A stretch of DNA of 27,233 nucleotides from an uncultured Treponema sp. (GCA_905372265.1 CAJPOL010000016.1:1-27233), one strand, 5' to 3'. Counted from the first letter of the stretch, positions 1 through 7,394 are shown. Made by a program: numbers and translations. The notes: generated by a model from the sequence alone, not told the origin.

Positions 1-101
1 GCGTGCTTGTATCTACGACGATAATTTTAGATATCAGATCCTTTTTTCATGCTGATTCTGTAGTAAATAGAACTCCCCTTTAAAAAAAAGCGAAAATCCG
101 C

Positions 102-107
102 TATACT
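102..107 (+). promoter_or_regulatory. Candidate -10 box upstream of tex
   Basis: TATACT matches the sigma-70 -10 consensus at five of six positions, but no convincing -35 box lies 16-18 bases upstream. If the box is used, transcription would start close to base 114. The ATG at 115 would then be leaderless, which favours the internal ATG at 169 as the true start of tex. Confidence 0.3.
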
Positions 108-114
108 CGCCCGT

Positions 115-2493
115 ATGGAATTAACTCAGGAGTTTATTGACGGCCTCGCAGTCAACGAGGTCGACATTATGAAAAGAATTGCGGAGGAGCTGAATATCAG
201 AATGCAGCAGGTTTCCGCGGTTATCACATTGGTCAACGAGGGTTGTACCATCCCTTTTATTTCACGGTATCGTAAAGAAATGCACGGATCGCTCGACGAG
301 GTTCAGGTGCGGGATTCCGATAAGTTGTTTAAGTCGTATCTTAATTTGGAAACGCGGCGGCTTGAAATTGTGCGGGGCGTGTTTGCAGCGGGGAAACTGA
401 CCGAACTGCTCTATGACAATATTATGAAGGCGTCGAGTTTGACGGAGCTTGAAGATATTTGGGCGCCCTTCAAAAAGAAGAAAAAAACGCGCGGAATGCT
501 TGCCGTTGAGCGGGGGCTACAGGCATTAGCGGATTTAATGAAAGAATTGGAAGAAGCGGAGCTTGTAAAACGGGCGCAGGAGTTTGTTAAAACCGATTGC
601 GAGGATGAAACGCTCAATGTTCCTACAGCGGAAGATGCGCTTACAGGAGCTGCCGATATTATCGCCGAAGAGACAGCGCAGGATACGGAAAACCGCAAGG
701 CGGTACATGACTTCTTTATGGCAACCGGTATGTTTGAAGTAAAGGGCATCGGTGATGAAGAAGCGCAGAAAACCTCCGTGTATCAGATGTACTGGGATTA
801 TTCCGAGGCGCTGAACCAGATAAAGCCGCATCGGGTACTGGCGATTAACCGCGGAGAGCGCGAAGGCGTTTTGGAAGTAAAAATCAACGTTGATGTAGAC
901 GAAGCGGTGGCACGGGTGCAGAGCCGTTCGGTACAGCATAATAAATATCACAGTGAAGCGATTGCGGACGGCGTTGTCCGGCTGCTCAGTCCTGCGGTTC
1001 TGCGTGAAATCCGCAGCAACCTCGGCGAAGATGCCGATACCCACGGCATCACTGTTTTTAGCGAAAACTTAAAACACCTCTTGATGACACAGCCGATTAA
1101 AGGCACTCGTGTGCTCGGCGTAGACCCCGGCATTAGAACCGGCACTAAATGCGCCGCCCTTGACGAAACCGGTAAGTACCTCGGCTCTTTTGTCATTTAC
1201 CAGCACAAGGCAGAGGAAGCGAAAGCTGCGCTGCTCAAGGCGGTAAAAGACTATAAGGTACAGTTGATCGCAGTCGGCAACGGAACAGGCTCTCATGAGG
1301 TGCAGGAAATCGTATCCGATGTGATTAAAACGCATTGCCCCGAAGTGCTGTTCACTGTTGTCGATGAGGACGGAGCTTCCGTGTATTCCGCAGGAGATGT
1401 GGCGCGCGAGGAGTTCCCCGACTTGGATCTTACCATCCGCGGCGCTATCTCCATCGGGCGGCGCTTGCAGGACCCCCTTGCGGAACTCGTCAAGATTGAC
1501 CCCAAGTCCATCGGCGTGGGGCTGTATCAGCATGATTTAAACCAGAAAAAACTGTCAGAAGAGCTTGATGCTGTTGTCGGTTCGGTGGTGAACAACGTCG
1601 GCGTTAATTTGAATACCGCAAGTGCTTCGCTGTTAAAATACGTGTCCGGCATTACGAGCGGATTGGCGAAAAAGATTGTCAGCCACCGCGAAAAGACCGG
1701 CGTCTTTACCGATCGGGAGCAGCTCCATAATGTCAGCGGTATGGGGCCGAAAACCTTTGAACAGTGCGCGGGCTTTTTGAAGATACCGGAGAGCGCCAAT
1801 CCGCTGGATAACTCGTGGGTGCACCCCGAAAACTATCCCGCAGCGGAAGTTATCTACCAAATCGTACGGAAGAACGAGCCGGTAACCAAAGAGGTGCGGA
1901 CGGAGCTGCAAGAAAAGTATCAGCTCGGTGAACAAACGGTCAGCGATATTATCGAAGAGCTGAAAAAACCGAACCGCGACCCCCGCGAGGACTGCCCCAA
2001 GCCGATTATGCAGCAGGGTGTTCTCTTGTTTGAAGACCTCAAGCTCGGCATGACCGTGAAGGGTAAGATCAAAAACGTTGTAGACTTCGGCGCCTTTGTC
2101 GATCTCGGTATTAAGGAAACAGCTCTATTGCACATCTCCGAAATGAGCGACAGCTTTGTATCCGATCCGCTTGAAGCGGTGAAGGTCGGCGATATTGTCG
2201 AATGCCGGATTATTGCACTCGACGAAGTGCGCCGCCGCATTTCGCTGAGTAGGAAAAGCGAGAGCGGTGTGCAAGGAAAACTGACTGCAAAGCAAAAGAC
2301 GGAGGTAAAAAAGATTACCGTAAAAACGAAGGATGGCAAAACCGTTGCAGTGAAGACAAGCGGTGGGGCTCCTGCCGTACAGGGCGAAAAGCGGTTGAAC
2401 CCGCGCGGAGAACGGCGCGTTGCGGAATCCCGCCCGCGCAAGGATGATGACGGTACAAAGTACAATCCCTTTGCGGCATTCTTTAAGAAATAA
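115..2493 (+). CDS. tex: Tex-family RNA-binding transcription accessory protein
   Basis: Tex/YhgF proteins are cytoplasmic nucleic-acid-binding proteins linked to transcription and RNA metabolism. The 792-residue length is usual for the family. In order, the sequence shows the helical Tex N-terminus with the conserved stretch NEGCTIPFISRYRKE near residues 41-55, a YqgF/RNase H-like domain beginning with VLGVDPGIRTG near residue 332, a helix-hairpin-helix region near 492-560 (NTASASLLKYVSGI, then NVSGMGPKTFEQ), and an S1 domain near 642-715 (GMTVKGKIKNVVDFGAFVDLG). A lysine/arginine-rich tail follows. The start is uncertain. The ATG at 115 has no ribosome binding site, whereas the in-frame ATG at 169 (residue 19) has GAGG eight bases upstream and would begin MKRIAEEL, where many family members begin. 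The gene stands first in a same-strand run with the HAD phosphatase. Confidence 0.95.
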   Translation: MELTQEFIDGLAVNEVDIMKRIAEELNIRMQQVSAVITLVNEGCTIPFISRYRKEMHGSLDEVQVRDSDKLFKSYLNLETRRLEIVRGVFAAGKLTELLYDNIMKASSLTELEDIWAPFKKKKKTRGMLAVERGLQALADLMKELEEAELVKRAQEFVKTDCEDETLNVPTAEDALTGAADIIAEETAQDTENRKAVHDFFMATGMFEVKGIGDEEAQKTSVYQMYWDYSEALNQIKPHRVLAINRGEREGVLEVKINVDVDEAVARVQSRSVQHNKYHSEAIADGVVRLLSPAVLREIRSNLGEDADTHGITVFSENLKHLLMTQPIKGTRVLGVDPGIRTGTKCAALDETGKYLGSFVIYQHKAEEAKAALLKAVKDYKVQLIAVGNGTGSHEVQEIVSDVIKTHCPEVLFTVVDEDGASVYSAGDVAREEFPDLDLTIRGAISIGRRLQDPLAELVKIDPKSIGVGLYQHDLNQKKLSEELDAVVGSVVNNVGVNLNTASASLLKYVSGITSGLAKKIVSHREKTGVFTDREQLHNVSGMGPKTFEQCAGFLKIPESANPLDNSWVHPENYPAAEVIYQIVRKNEPVTKEVRTELQEKYQLGEQTVSDIIEELKKPNRDPREDCPKPIMQQGVLLFEDLKLGMTVKGKIKNVVDFGAFVDLGIKETALLHISEMSDSFVSDPLEAVKVGDIVECRIIALDEVRRRISLSRKSESGVQGKLTAKQKTEVKKITVKTKDGKTVAVKTSGGAPAVQGEKRLNPRGERRVAESRPRKDDDGTKYNPFAAFFKK

Positions 2494-2547
2494 AAGCAGT
2501 GCTCGAAACTTCCGGTTTTAGAGGTTCCCAATAGCTAAGGAGCTTTT

Positions 2548-3363
2548 ATGAAAGATAGCGTAAAACTTATCGCAATGGATCTTGATGATACGCTTTTAAA
2601 AGATGATCTGACGATTTCTGATTATACGGTCTCGGTATTACAGGCGGTGATGAAAAAAGGAATTTTAGCAGTGCTTGCTTCCGGCAGAAGTCCTCGCGCT
2701 ATGTATCCGTATGCACAGCGTATCGGCTCCGATACGGCCGGAAGTTTTCTGGTGTGCTATAATGGCTCCCAAACGCTGAGCTCCGACATGCAGCGTGTCA
2801 TTGCAGATCACCGTCTGACAGCCGAACTTGCGGTTGCCGCTTTCGATTTTATAGAAGCGCATCATCTCTCGTGCCATCTTTATGTAGATGATACCATTTA
2901 TGCAGCGTTACCGACAGTGTTTTCGGAAAAAGATTCTCATTTAACAAATATGAAACTTGTCATCCCTGACGATTATCGGCAGGTTTTGAGAACACAACCC
3001 GTCTATAAATTGGTTGTTCCCGCTCTTCCCGATGTCATTGCTGCTGTAGAACCTGAATTCAAGAAAAAATTCGGGGAGAAGTTCGTCATATTTACGAGTA
3101 AACCGTATTTTCTGGAGCTTATCCCGCTGAACACGGGGAAAGGAGAAGCACTGCAAGGACTTGCCCGGTATCTCGGTCTTGCTGAAAATACCGTTATGGC
3201 GTTTGGCGACAGTATGAATGACGCAACAATGCTCCGCTGCGCCGATTACGGTATCGCAATGAAAAACGGCTTACCGGCTATCCGTGAAAGCGCATATGCC
3301 GTAACGGATTATACGAATAATGAGGATGGAGTAGCCCGCTTTTTGGAAAAGTATATTCTATAG
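2548..3363 (+). CDS. Cof-type HAD superfamily phosphatase
   Basis: This is a cytoplasmic phosphatase of the HAD superfamily, Cof/YidA subgroup (type IIB cap), which usually hydrolyses small sugar phosphates or phosphorylated cofactors. All four catalytic motifs are visible. Motif I is DLDDTLL with nucleophile D11 and acid/base D13. Motif II is LASGR with S45. Motif III is K198 in NTGKGEAL. Motif IV is FGDSMNDATML with D221 and D225. The 271-residue length is normal for the subgroup. The start is supported by AAGGAGC a few bases upstream of the ATG. It lies 54 bases after tex, with no terminator seen between, so read-through is plausible. The exact substrate cannot be read from the sequence. 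Confidence 0.92.
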   Translation: MKDSVKLIAMDLDDTLLKDDLTISDYTVSVLQAVMKKGILAVLASGRSPRAMYPYAQRIGSDTAGSFLVCYNGSQTLSSDMQRVIADHRLTAELAVAAFDFIEAHHLSCHLYVDDTIYAALPTVFSEKDSHLTNMKLVIPDDYRQVLRTQPVYKLVVPALPDVIAAVEPEFKKKFGEKFVIFTSKPYFLELIPLNTGKGEALQGLARYLGLAENTVMAFGDSMNDATMLRCADYGIAMKNGLPAIRESAYAVTDYTNNEDGVARFLEKYIL

Positions 3364-3408
3364 GGCGTCCTAAAATGTTCCGAATAACAAAGAAATGAAG
3401 GAGACCGT

Positions 3409-5166
3409 ATGACGATAGTTGAACGTATTACGCTGCTGCGGCAGAAAATGTCGGCGTACGGATTCGATGCCTATTTTATACCGACATCCGATCCGCACCA
3501 ATGTGAATATCTTGCCGAACACGACAAGGCAAGGGTTTTTATTTCCGGTTTTACGGGTTCCGCCGGTTCTGTTGTTGTTACGCAAACAGCCGCTCTTTTA
3601 TGGACGGACGGCCGATACTTTTTACAAGCGGAGCAGGAGTTGAAAGGTAGCGGTATCGCTTTACAAAAAAGCGGAGAACCGGATGTTCCGTCTTTTTTTG
3701 AATACCTTGCTGAAACGCTTCCTGTGGGAAGTATAATCGCAATGGATGGAAAAGTCATATCAGCCGATATGTTCCGTCTTTTTAAAACAAAACTTCCCGA
3801 TATGCAATTCGACGTAAGTCATGATCTTATCGGAGAAATATGGCATGACCGTCCTGCTCCGGTATTGAGCAAGGCCTTTATTCATGAGCTCCGCTATACC
3901 GGAAAATCCGCTGCGGAGAAGATAGCCGCTGTCCGTGCCGTATTGAAAGAAAAAGGAGCCGACGCAACAGTTATCGGAGCTTTGGAAGATGTCTGCTATG
4001 TGTTCAACATCCGCGGCAATGACATTGAAGCGACTCCGGTCGTTACTGCCTATGCCTTAATCGATATGCACAATGCCTATTTGTATATTGATGAGCGGCA
4101 GATGACGGACACGGTACGGGAAGCGCTTAAAAAAGAGGGCGTAACAGTGGCCGCCTATGACGCCGTGTTTGCCGATGCGGGAAAACTTGCAGGAACGGTC
4201 TATCTTGACCCTGCACGGACAAATGTGTTTTTACGGAATGCTGTTACTGCCGAAATTATTGAGGGTCTGAATATTACCGCTGAAATGAAAGCGGTTAAGA
4301 ATGATGTAGAGCTTACAAATTACCGGAACGCCTTTTTAAAGGACGGTATTGCGATGGTGAAAATACTGAAATGGGTGGAAGAGCAGTGCAGCAGCGGAAT
4401 TACGGAATGGGATGTGTCGGAACAGCTGCGGCAATTCCGCTCGGAGCAGCCTGACTTCCTTGAAGTCAGTTTTACCACGATTGCCGGTTACGGTACGAAT
4501 GCAGCGGTTATTCACTATTCTCCGAAAAAAGACACTGCAGCAGTTTTACAGCCCAAAGGCTTTCTTCTGCTGGATTCAGGCGGACAGTATTTGGATGGTA
4601 CAACGGATATTACCCGTACTATTCCGCTCGGCCCGCTCACTCAAGAAGAAAAAGAGGACTATACGCTGGTGCTCAAAGGTCATATTCAGCTCGCAACGGC
4701 GAAATTTCCCGAACAAACGCTCGGCTATAAACTTGATTCTTTTGCCCGCGCTCCGCTGTGGCAATACGGCAAAGACTATAAGCACGGAACAGGACACGGG
4801 GTCGGCTATCTTCTTGCCGTACACGAAGGTCCCCAAGTTATCGGGTTACGGCATGTTGACTATCCGATGAAAGCCGGTATGATCACCTCTAACGAGCCGG
4901 GTATGTATTGTGCGGGCAGCCATGGTATTCGTATTGAGAACCTGACATTGACCAAGCAATGGAAAAAGACGCCGTACGGCGATTTTCTCTGTTTTGAAAC
5001 GCTTACGCTCTGTCCTATCGATACCCGTCCTGTCATCAAGGAGATGCTGCAGCCGGAGGAATTGGACTGGCTGAACGGTTATAACCGTACGGTGTATGAT
5101 GCGTTGGCACCGCATTTGGACGATGCGCATAAGTCCTTTTTGAGGGAGCGGACGCAAGCGTTTTGA
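3409..5166 (+). CDS. Xaa-Pro aminopeptidase (aminopeptidase P, M24B)
   Basis: This metallopeptidase removes the N-terminal residue from peptides with proline in second position and is probably cytoplasmic, since no signal peptide is seen. Its 585 residues suggest the three-domain arrangement of eukaryotic-type APP1: two creatinase-like N-terminal domains (about 1-300) and a pita-bread catalytic domain (about 310-540). The five dinuclear metal ligands are all present: D389 in LLDSGGQ, D400 in TTDITRT, H463 in GTGHGVG, E496 in SNEPGMY and E510 in IRIENL. Their spacing is close to that of the human enzyme as I remember it. H369 in AAVIHY is probably a proton-shuttle histidine. The ATG follows GAAGGAGACC, a strong ribosome binding site. 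The stop codon shares one base with the ruvC start. The role is probably peptide scavenging, as expected for a peptide-using host-associated spirochaete. Confidence 0.94.
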   Translation: MTIVERITLLRQKMSAYGFDAYFIPTSDPHQCEYLAEHDKARVFISGFTGSAGSVVVTQTAALLWTDGRYFLQAEQELKGSGIALQKSGEPDVPSFFEYLAETLPVGSIIAMDGKVISADMFRLFKTKLPDMQFDVSHDLIGEIWHDRPAPVLSKAFIHELRYTGKSAAEKIAAVRAVLKEKGADATVIGALEDVCYVFNIRGNDIEATPVVTAYALIDMHNAYLYIDERQMTDTVREALKKEGVTVAAYDAVFADAGKLAGTVYLDPARTNVFLRNAVTAEIIEGLNITAEMKAVKNDVELTNYRNAFLKDGIAMVKILKWVEEQCSSGITEWDVSEQLRQFRSEQPDFLEVSFTTIAGYGTNAAVIHYSPKKDTAAVLQPKGFLLLDSGGQYLDGTTDITRTIPLGPLTQEEKEDYTLVLKGHIQLATAKFPEQTLGYKLDSFARAPLWQYGKDYKHGTGHGVGYLLAVHEGPQVIGLRHVDYPMKAGMITSNEPGMYCAGSHGIRIENLTLTKQWKKTPYGDFLCFETLTLCPIDTRPVIKEMLQPEELDWLNGYNRTVYDALAPHLDDAHKSFLRERTQAF

Positions 5167-5690
5167 TGCCGGACTATGAGAATCATACTGAGGCAGGGCG
5201 GATTATTATCGGAATAGATCCCGGCCTTGCCTCAACCGGTTACGGAGTAATCGGTGCTTGCGGCAGCAGAATCCGCTGCATTGATTATGGGGTTATCCAT
5301 ACGGAAGCGGATCAAGTGCAGGGCAACCGGCTGCTGATTATTTTTGACCGGCTTATGGAGCTTATCCGCGATTTTCGTCCCGAAGCGGCCGGTATGGAAA
5401 CGCTCTACTTTGCAAAGAATGTAACCAGTGCGTTAGCTGTCTCTGAGGCGCGGGGCGTTTCTCTCCTCGCCTTTGCCCGTGCCGGTATCCCTGTGATGCA
5501 GTATGCCCCCAATGCGATAAAAAAAGCGGTTACCGGTATAGCACAGGCTGAAAAAATACAGGTACAGCATACCGTACGGCTGCTGCTCGGTATGAAAGAG
5601 CTGCCGAGACCCGACCATGCAGCCGATGCGCTTGCTGCCGCTATTACGTATTTTAACCAAGGTGCAGCGGGTCTGGGGAACCCTCTATAG
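5166..5690 (+). CDS. ruvC: Crossover junction endodeoxyribonuclease RuvC
   Basis: RuvC is the dimeric resolvase that nicks Holliday junctions symmetrically, working with RuvAB in recombinational repair. The protein (174 residues from this start) has the RNase H-like fold motifs IGIDPGLASTGYGV with D18, METLYFAKN with E78, and PDHAADALAAAI with H151 and D154. The histidine replaces the aspartate of E. coli RuvC, but histidine is found here in other active RuvC proteins such as that of Thermus. The ATG overlaps the TGA of the aminopeptidase gene (TGATG), suggesting translational coupling. A TTG one codon upstream is possible but less likely. Eleven extra residues precede the usual N-terminus. 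No ruvA or ruvB lies nearby. The 3' end overlaps the oppositely oriented peroxiredoxin gene by six bases. Confidence 0.95.
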   Translation: MPDYENHTEAGRIIIGIDPGLASTGYGVIGACGSRIRCIDYGVIHTEADQVQGNRLLIIFDRLMELIRDFRPEAAGMETLYFAKNVTSALAVSEARGVSLLAFARAGIPVMQYAPNAIKKAVTGIAQAEKIQVQHTVRLLLGMKELPRPDHAADALAAAITYFNQGAAGLGNPL

Positions 5691-6251
5691 CTTTCCGATA
5701 AGGCTTGTGGAAGGGGTGAGTGTTTTTTCGCCGGGACGCCAGCGTGCAGGACATACCTGATCGCCGTGCGCCGCAACAAATTGCGCTGCCTGTACCTTGC
5801 GTAAGAGCTCCGATGCGTCACGGCCTATTCCATTATCATGAACCTCATATGCTCTGATAACGCCGGACGGATCAACGACAAAGGAGCCGCGAAGTGCCAC
5901 CCATGAGTCATGAATTAAGATGCCGAGTGAATCGGCAAACCGTCCTGTCCTATCCGAAATCATCGGATAGGGGAGGGTGCCGATTGTCGGCGTTGCATCC
6001 GCCCATGCTTTATGTACAAATTGACTATCGGTCGATACCGAAAATACCTTGCAATCGATTTTCTCGAATTCAGGATATACTTTTCCTAAGTCCGCCAATT
6101 CGGTTGGACAAACAAAGGTAAAGTCGGCTGGATAAAATACAAAAACAGCCCAGCTTCCTTGAAAATCCTTTGTTGTAATCCGTATTAGTTTTCCTTTATG
6201 ATATGCGGGTAAATTAAAGTCAATGATTTTTGATCCGATAAGATTTTCCAT
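5685..6251 (-). CDS. ahpC: AhpC-type 2-Cys peroxiredoxin
   Basis: This cytoplasmic thiol peroxidase reduces hydrogen peroxide and organic hydroperoxides. The peroxidatic cysteine is C48 in DFTFVCPTE and the resolving cysteine is C167 in GDQVCPARWRPG, typical of the AhpC/Prx1 subgroup. The length of 188 residues matches E. coli AhpC. The start at 6251 is preferred over an ATG 15 bases upstream because a GGAGG ribosome binding site (complement of 6257-6261) sits five bases before it and lies inside the longer reading frame. No AhpF reductase is adjacent, so the reducing partner is unknown. The next gene upstream on the same strand is glutathione peroxidase, separated by 212 bases. The pair forms a small peroxide-defence cluster, each gene with its own likely promoter. 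Confidence 0.94.
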   Translation of the reverse strand: MENLIGSKIIDFNLPAYHKGKLIRITTKDFQGSWAVFVFYPADFTFVCPTELADLGKVYPEFEKIDCKVFSVSTDSQFVHKAWADATPTIGTLPYPMISDRTGRFADSLGILIHDSWVALRGSFVVDPSGVIRAYEVHDNGIGRDASELLRKVQAAQFVAAHGDQVCPARWRPGEKTLTPSTSLIGKL

Positions 6252-6282
6252 AAAATCCTCCACCATTTAAGAATTCTGCGTG

Positions 6283-6311
6283 ATACTATTGCAAAAATAA
6301 AAAAAAGTCCA
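6283..6311 (-). promoter_or_regulatory. Candidate promoter of the peroxiredoxin gene
   Basis: Read on the minus strand, TGGACT (complement of 6306-6311) and TAGTAT (complement of 6283-6288) are separated by 17 bases, and the spacer is very T-rich. Each hexamer matches its sigma-70 consensus at four of six positions. The position, about 30 bases upstream of the preferred start codon, is suitable. No PerR-like palindrome was recognised. Confidence 0.4.
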
Positions 6312-6316
6312 GTGAA

Positions 6317-6331
6317 AGGCAAACGTTGCCT
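6317..6331. other. Small stem-loop between ahpC and gpx
   Basis: AGGCAA (6317-6322) and TTGCCT (6326-6331) form a perfect six-base stem with a three-base loop. On the minus strand a run of eight T residues begins about nine bases beyond the stem. It could be a poor terminator for the glutathione peroxidase transcript just upstream of the ahpC promoter. The gap before the T-run makes this doubtful. Confidence 0.25.
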
Positions 6332-6372
6332 AGGGGTTCAGCGGGGAATGGAAAGCAAGAGAAAAATGCCGC

Positions 6373-6427
6373 TTTATTCGTGCGGAGGGTTTAATGCCCC
6401 GATGCTCGCGTCGGGGGTATTGATTTG
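6373..6427 (+). repeat. Dispersed 55-bp hairpin repeat, copy 1
   Basis: This stretch matches 24457-24511 at 50 of 55 positions in the same orientation. Its core is an eight-pair stem with a CTCG loop: CCCCGATG (6397-6404) pairs with CGTCGGGG (6409-6416), including one G-T pair. It lies 36 bases downstream of the glutathione peroxidase stop codon, outside any gene. No T-run follows on either strand, so it is not a standard terminator. The flanking sequences of the two copies do not match, which suggests a small mobile or dispersed intergenic element rather than part of a larger duplication. Confidence 0.8.
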
Positions 6428-6463
6428 AGGAAGAATTGACAGTGGATTTAATCGGCGTTTCTT

Positions 6464-7003
6464 CTACAGACACTGCGCAACGCATAGTTCGACATCAGCC
6501 ATGGGCGCGGGCGGTTCAAAACGTGCAACAACGGTACCGTCACGTGCGACAACGAATTTGGTAAAATTCCATTTGATGTCGGAATTGTTTTTATAATCCG
6601 GATTGCTTTTTTTAATAAATTCATCCAGCGTTTGCGCCGTTTTTCCTTCGCCCAAACCTTCAAATTTCTTTTGTTCTTTTAAATATGTATAAAGCGGCAG
6701 TGCATTCTCCCCGTTTACGTCCGATTTTTTCATTTGAGGAAATTTCGTGTTGTAGTTGAGCATACAGAATTCGCTGATTTGCTCATCTGTACCCGGCGCC
6801 TGTGCTCCGAATTGATTGCACGGCACATCAATTATTTCCAAGCCCTTGTCGTGATATTTTTCGTATATCTGTTCGAGCTCTTTGTAGTGCGGCGTAAATC
6901 CGCAGTGAGTTGCCGTATTTACAATCAGCATTACCTTGCCTTTGTAATTTTTAAGCGGGACATCATTTCCCCGTGCATCTTGTATAGAATAATCATAGAT
7001 CAT
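6464..7003 (-). CDS. Glutathione peroxidase family thiol peroxidase (cysteine type)
   Basis: GPx-family enzymes reduce hydrogen peroxide and lipid hydroperoxides; bacterial cysteine forms usually draw electrons from thioredoxin. The protein has 179 residues. Catalytic C34 lies in NTATHCGFTPHY, and the rest of the tetrad is Q64 in VPCNQFGAQ, W145 and N146 in IKWNFTKF. C80 in SEFCMLNYN is at the position of the resolving cysteine in thioredoxin-dependent members. The catalytic codon is TGC, so this copy is not a selenoprotein; some treponeme homologues are remembered as having selenocysteine there. There is no signal peptide, so it is probably cytoplasmic. GGAGG lies nine bases before the ATG, and a candidate promoter is at 7044-7072. 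The gene is divergent from hslV. Confidence 0.93.
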   Translation of the reverse strand: MIYDYSIQDARGNDVPLKNYKGKVMLIVNTATHCGFTPHYKELEQIYEKYHDKGLEIIDVPCNQFGAQAPGTDEQISEFCMLNYNTKFPQMKKSDVNGENALPLYTYLKEQKKFEGLGEGKTAQTLDEFIKKSNPDYKNNSDIKWNFTKFVVARDGTVVARFEPPAPMADVELCVAQCL

Positions 7004-7043
7004 TATCGCTTACCTCCGCAAGAATAGTATCGATTTTAAGATA

Positions 7044-7072
7044 ATTATACAAAATATGCAATCTGTGACCAA
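7044..7072 (-). promoter_or_regulatory. Candidate promoter of the glutathione peroxidase gene
   Basis: On the minus strand a perfect TATAAT (complement of 7044-7049) is preceded, after 17 bases, by TTGGTC (complement of 7067-7072), which matches only the first three positions of TTGACA. The -10 box lies about 40 bases upstream of the start codon. A weak -35 box could mean that an activator is needed. Confidence 0.5.
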
Positions 7073-7179
7073 TTTGTAGACACGGAAATCAATTTTTGAG
7101 GCTGAGTATTATTGGGGATGTACAAATACTGATACTTTATGCTATAGTAATACACTACTGTAAGTGCGCGGTGAAAAAG

Positions 7180-7220
7180 CTCCGCCTGAATAAAGGTTAT
7201 TCGAAAGGCAGAAAGCGGAG
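7180..7220. other. Stem-loop 1 of the hslV upstream region
   Basis: CTCCGC (7180-7185) pairs with GCGGAG (7215-7220). Inside it, GAATAA (7188-7193) pairs with TTATTC (7197-7202) around a three-base loop, giving a two-part hairpin. It is the first of four consecutive stem-loops in the 376-base gene-free stretch between the glutathione peroxidase and hslV genes. Confidence 0.6.
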
Positions 7221-7230
7221 GCGTAAATTA

Positions 7231-7264
7231 GACCTGTTCGGAAACTTCAGTTTCAGAACAGGCT
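7231..7264. repeat. Stem-loop 2, related in sequence to stem-loop 4
   Basis: CCTGTTC (7233-7239) pairs with GAACAGG (7256-7262). After a G-A mismatch, GAAAC (7241-7245) pairs with GTTTC (7250-7254) around a TTCA loop. The element aligns along its length with stem-loop 4 at 7318-7351: both begin GACCT and both carry a CTNTTCG arm, an AACT segment and an AGG close. The G-C pair inside CCTGTTC/GAACAGG is A-T in the other copy. No U-tract follows on the plus strand. Confidence 0.7.
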
Positions 7265-7279
7265 GCCTTAAAATGCGAT

Positions 7280-7312
7280 GTTCTAAATCGTGCTATTTGC
7301 GCGATTTAGAAC
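7280..7312. other. Stem-loop 3 of the hslV upstream region
   Basis: GTTCTAAATCG (7280-7290) and CGATTTAGAAC (7302-7312) form a perfect 11-pair stem. The apex adds T-G, G-C and C-G pairs, leaving a TATTT loop. The sequence after it is GC-mixed with no T-run, so it is not a classical terminator. Confidence 0.75.
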
Positions 7313-7315
7313 TCG

Positions 7316-7352
7316 TAGACCTATTCGATAACTCCGTTATCGAATAGGTCTA
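7316..7352. repeat. Stem-loop 4, 17-pair perfect hairpin
   Basis: The arms 7316-7332 and 7336-7352 are perfectly complementary over 17 bases with a TCC loop. This is the longest perfect stem found in the window. It ends 42 bases before the preferred hslV start. No T-run follows on the plus strand, so ordinary Rho-independent termination is unlikely. It is a relative of stem-loop 2. Confidence 0.85.
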
Positions 7353-7394
7353 TTCCCTCAATAAAAAAGCGTTTCTAAGATGAGGTTTGTGTAC

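Noticed and set aside
535..1044. Long minus-strand open frames opposite tex (also 1069-1533 and 1920-2531)
   Set aside because: They are shadows of the Tex frame; the Tex domains are continuous and intact.
7096..7347. An 83-codon open frame from a TTG through the hslV upstream region
   Set aside because: It has no ribosome binding site and its sequence is made by the hairpin arms, so repeated pieces such as DLFGN and DLFDN come from the inverted repeats. No family resemblance.
7316..7352. The 17-pair hairpin as a Rho-independent terminator
   Set aside because: No T-run follows it on the plus strand, and the minus strand reads into another hairpin without a T-run.
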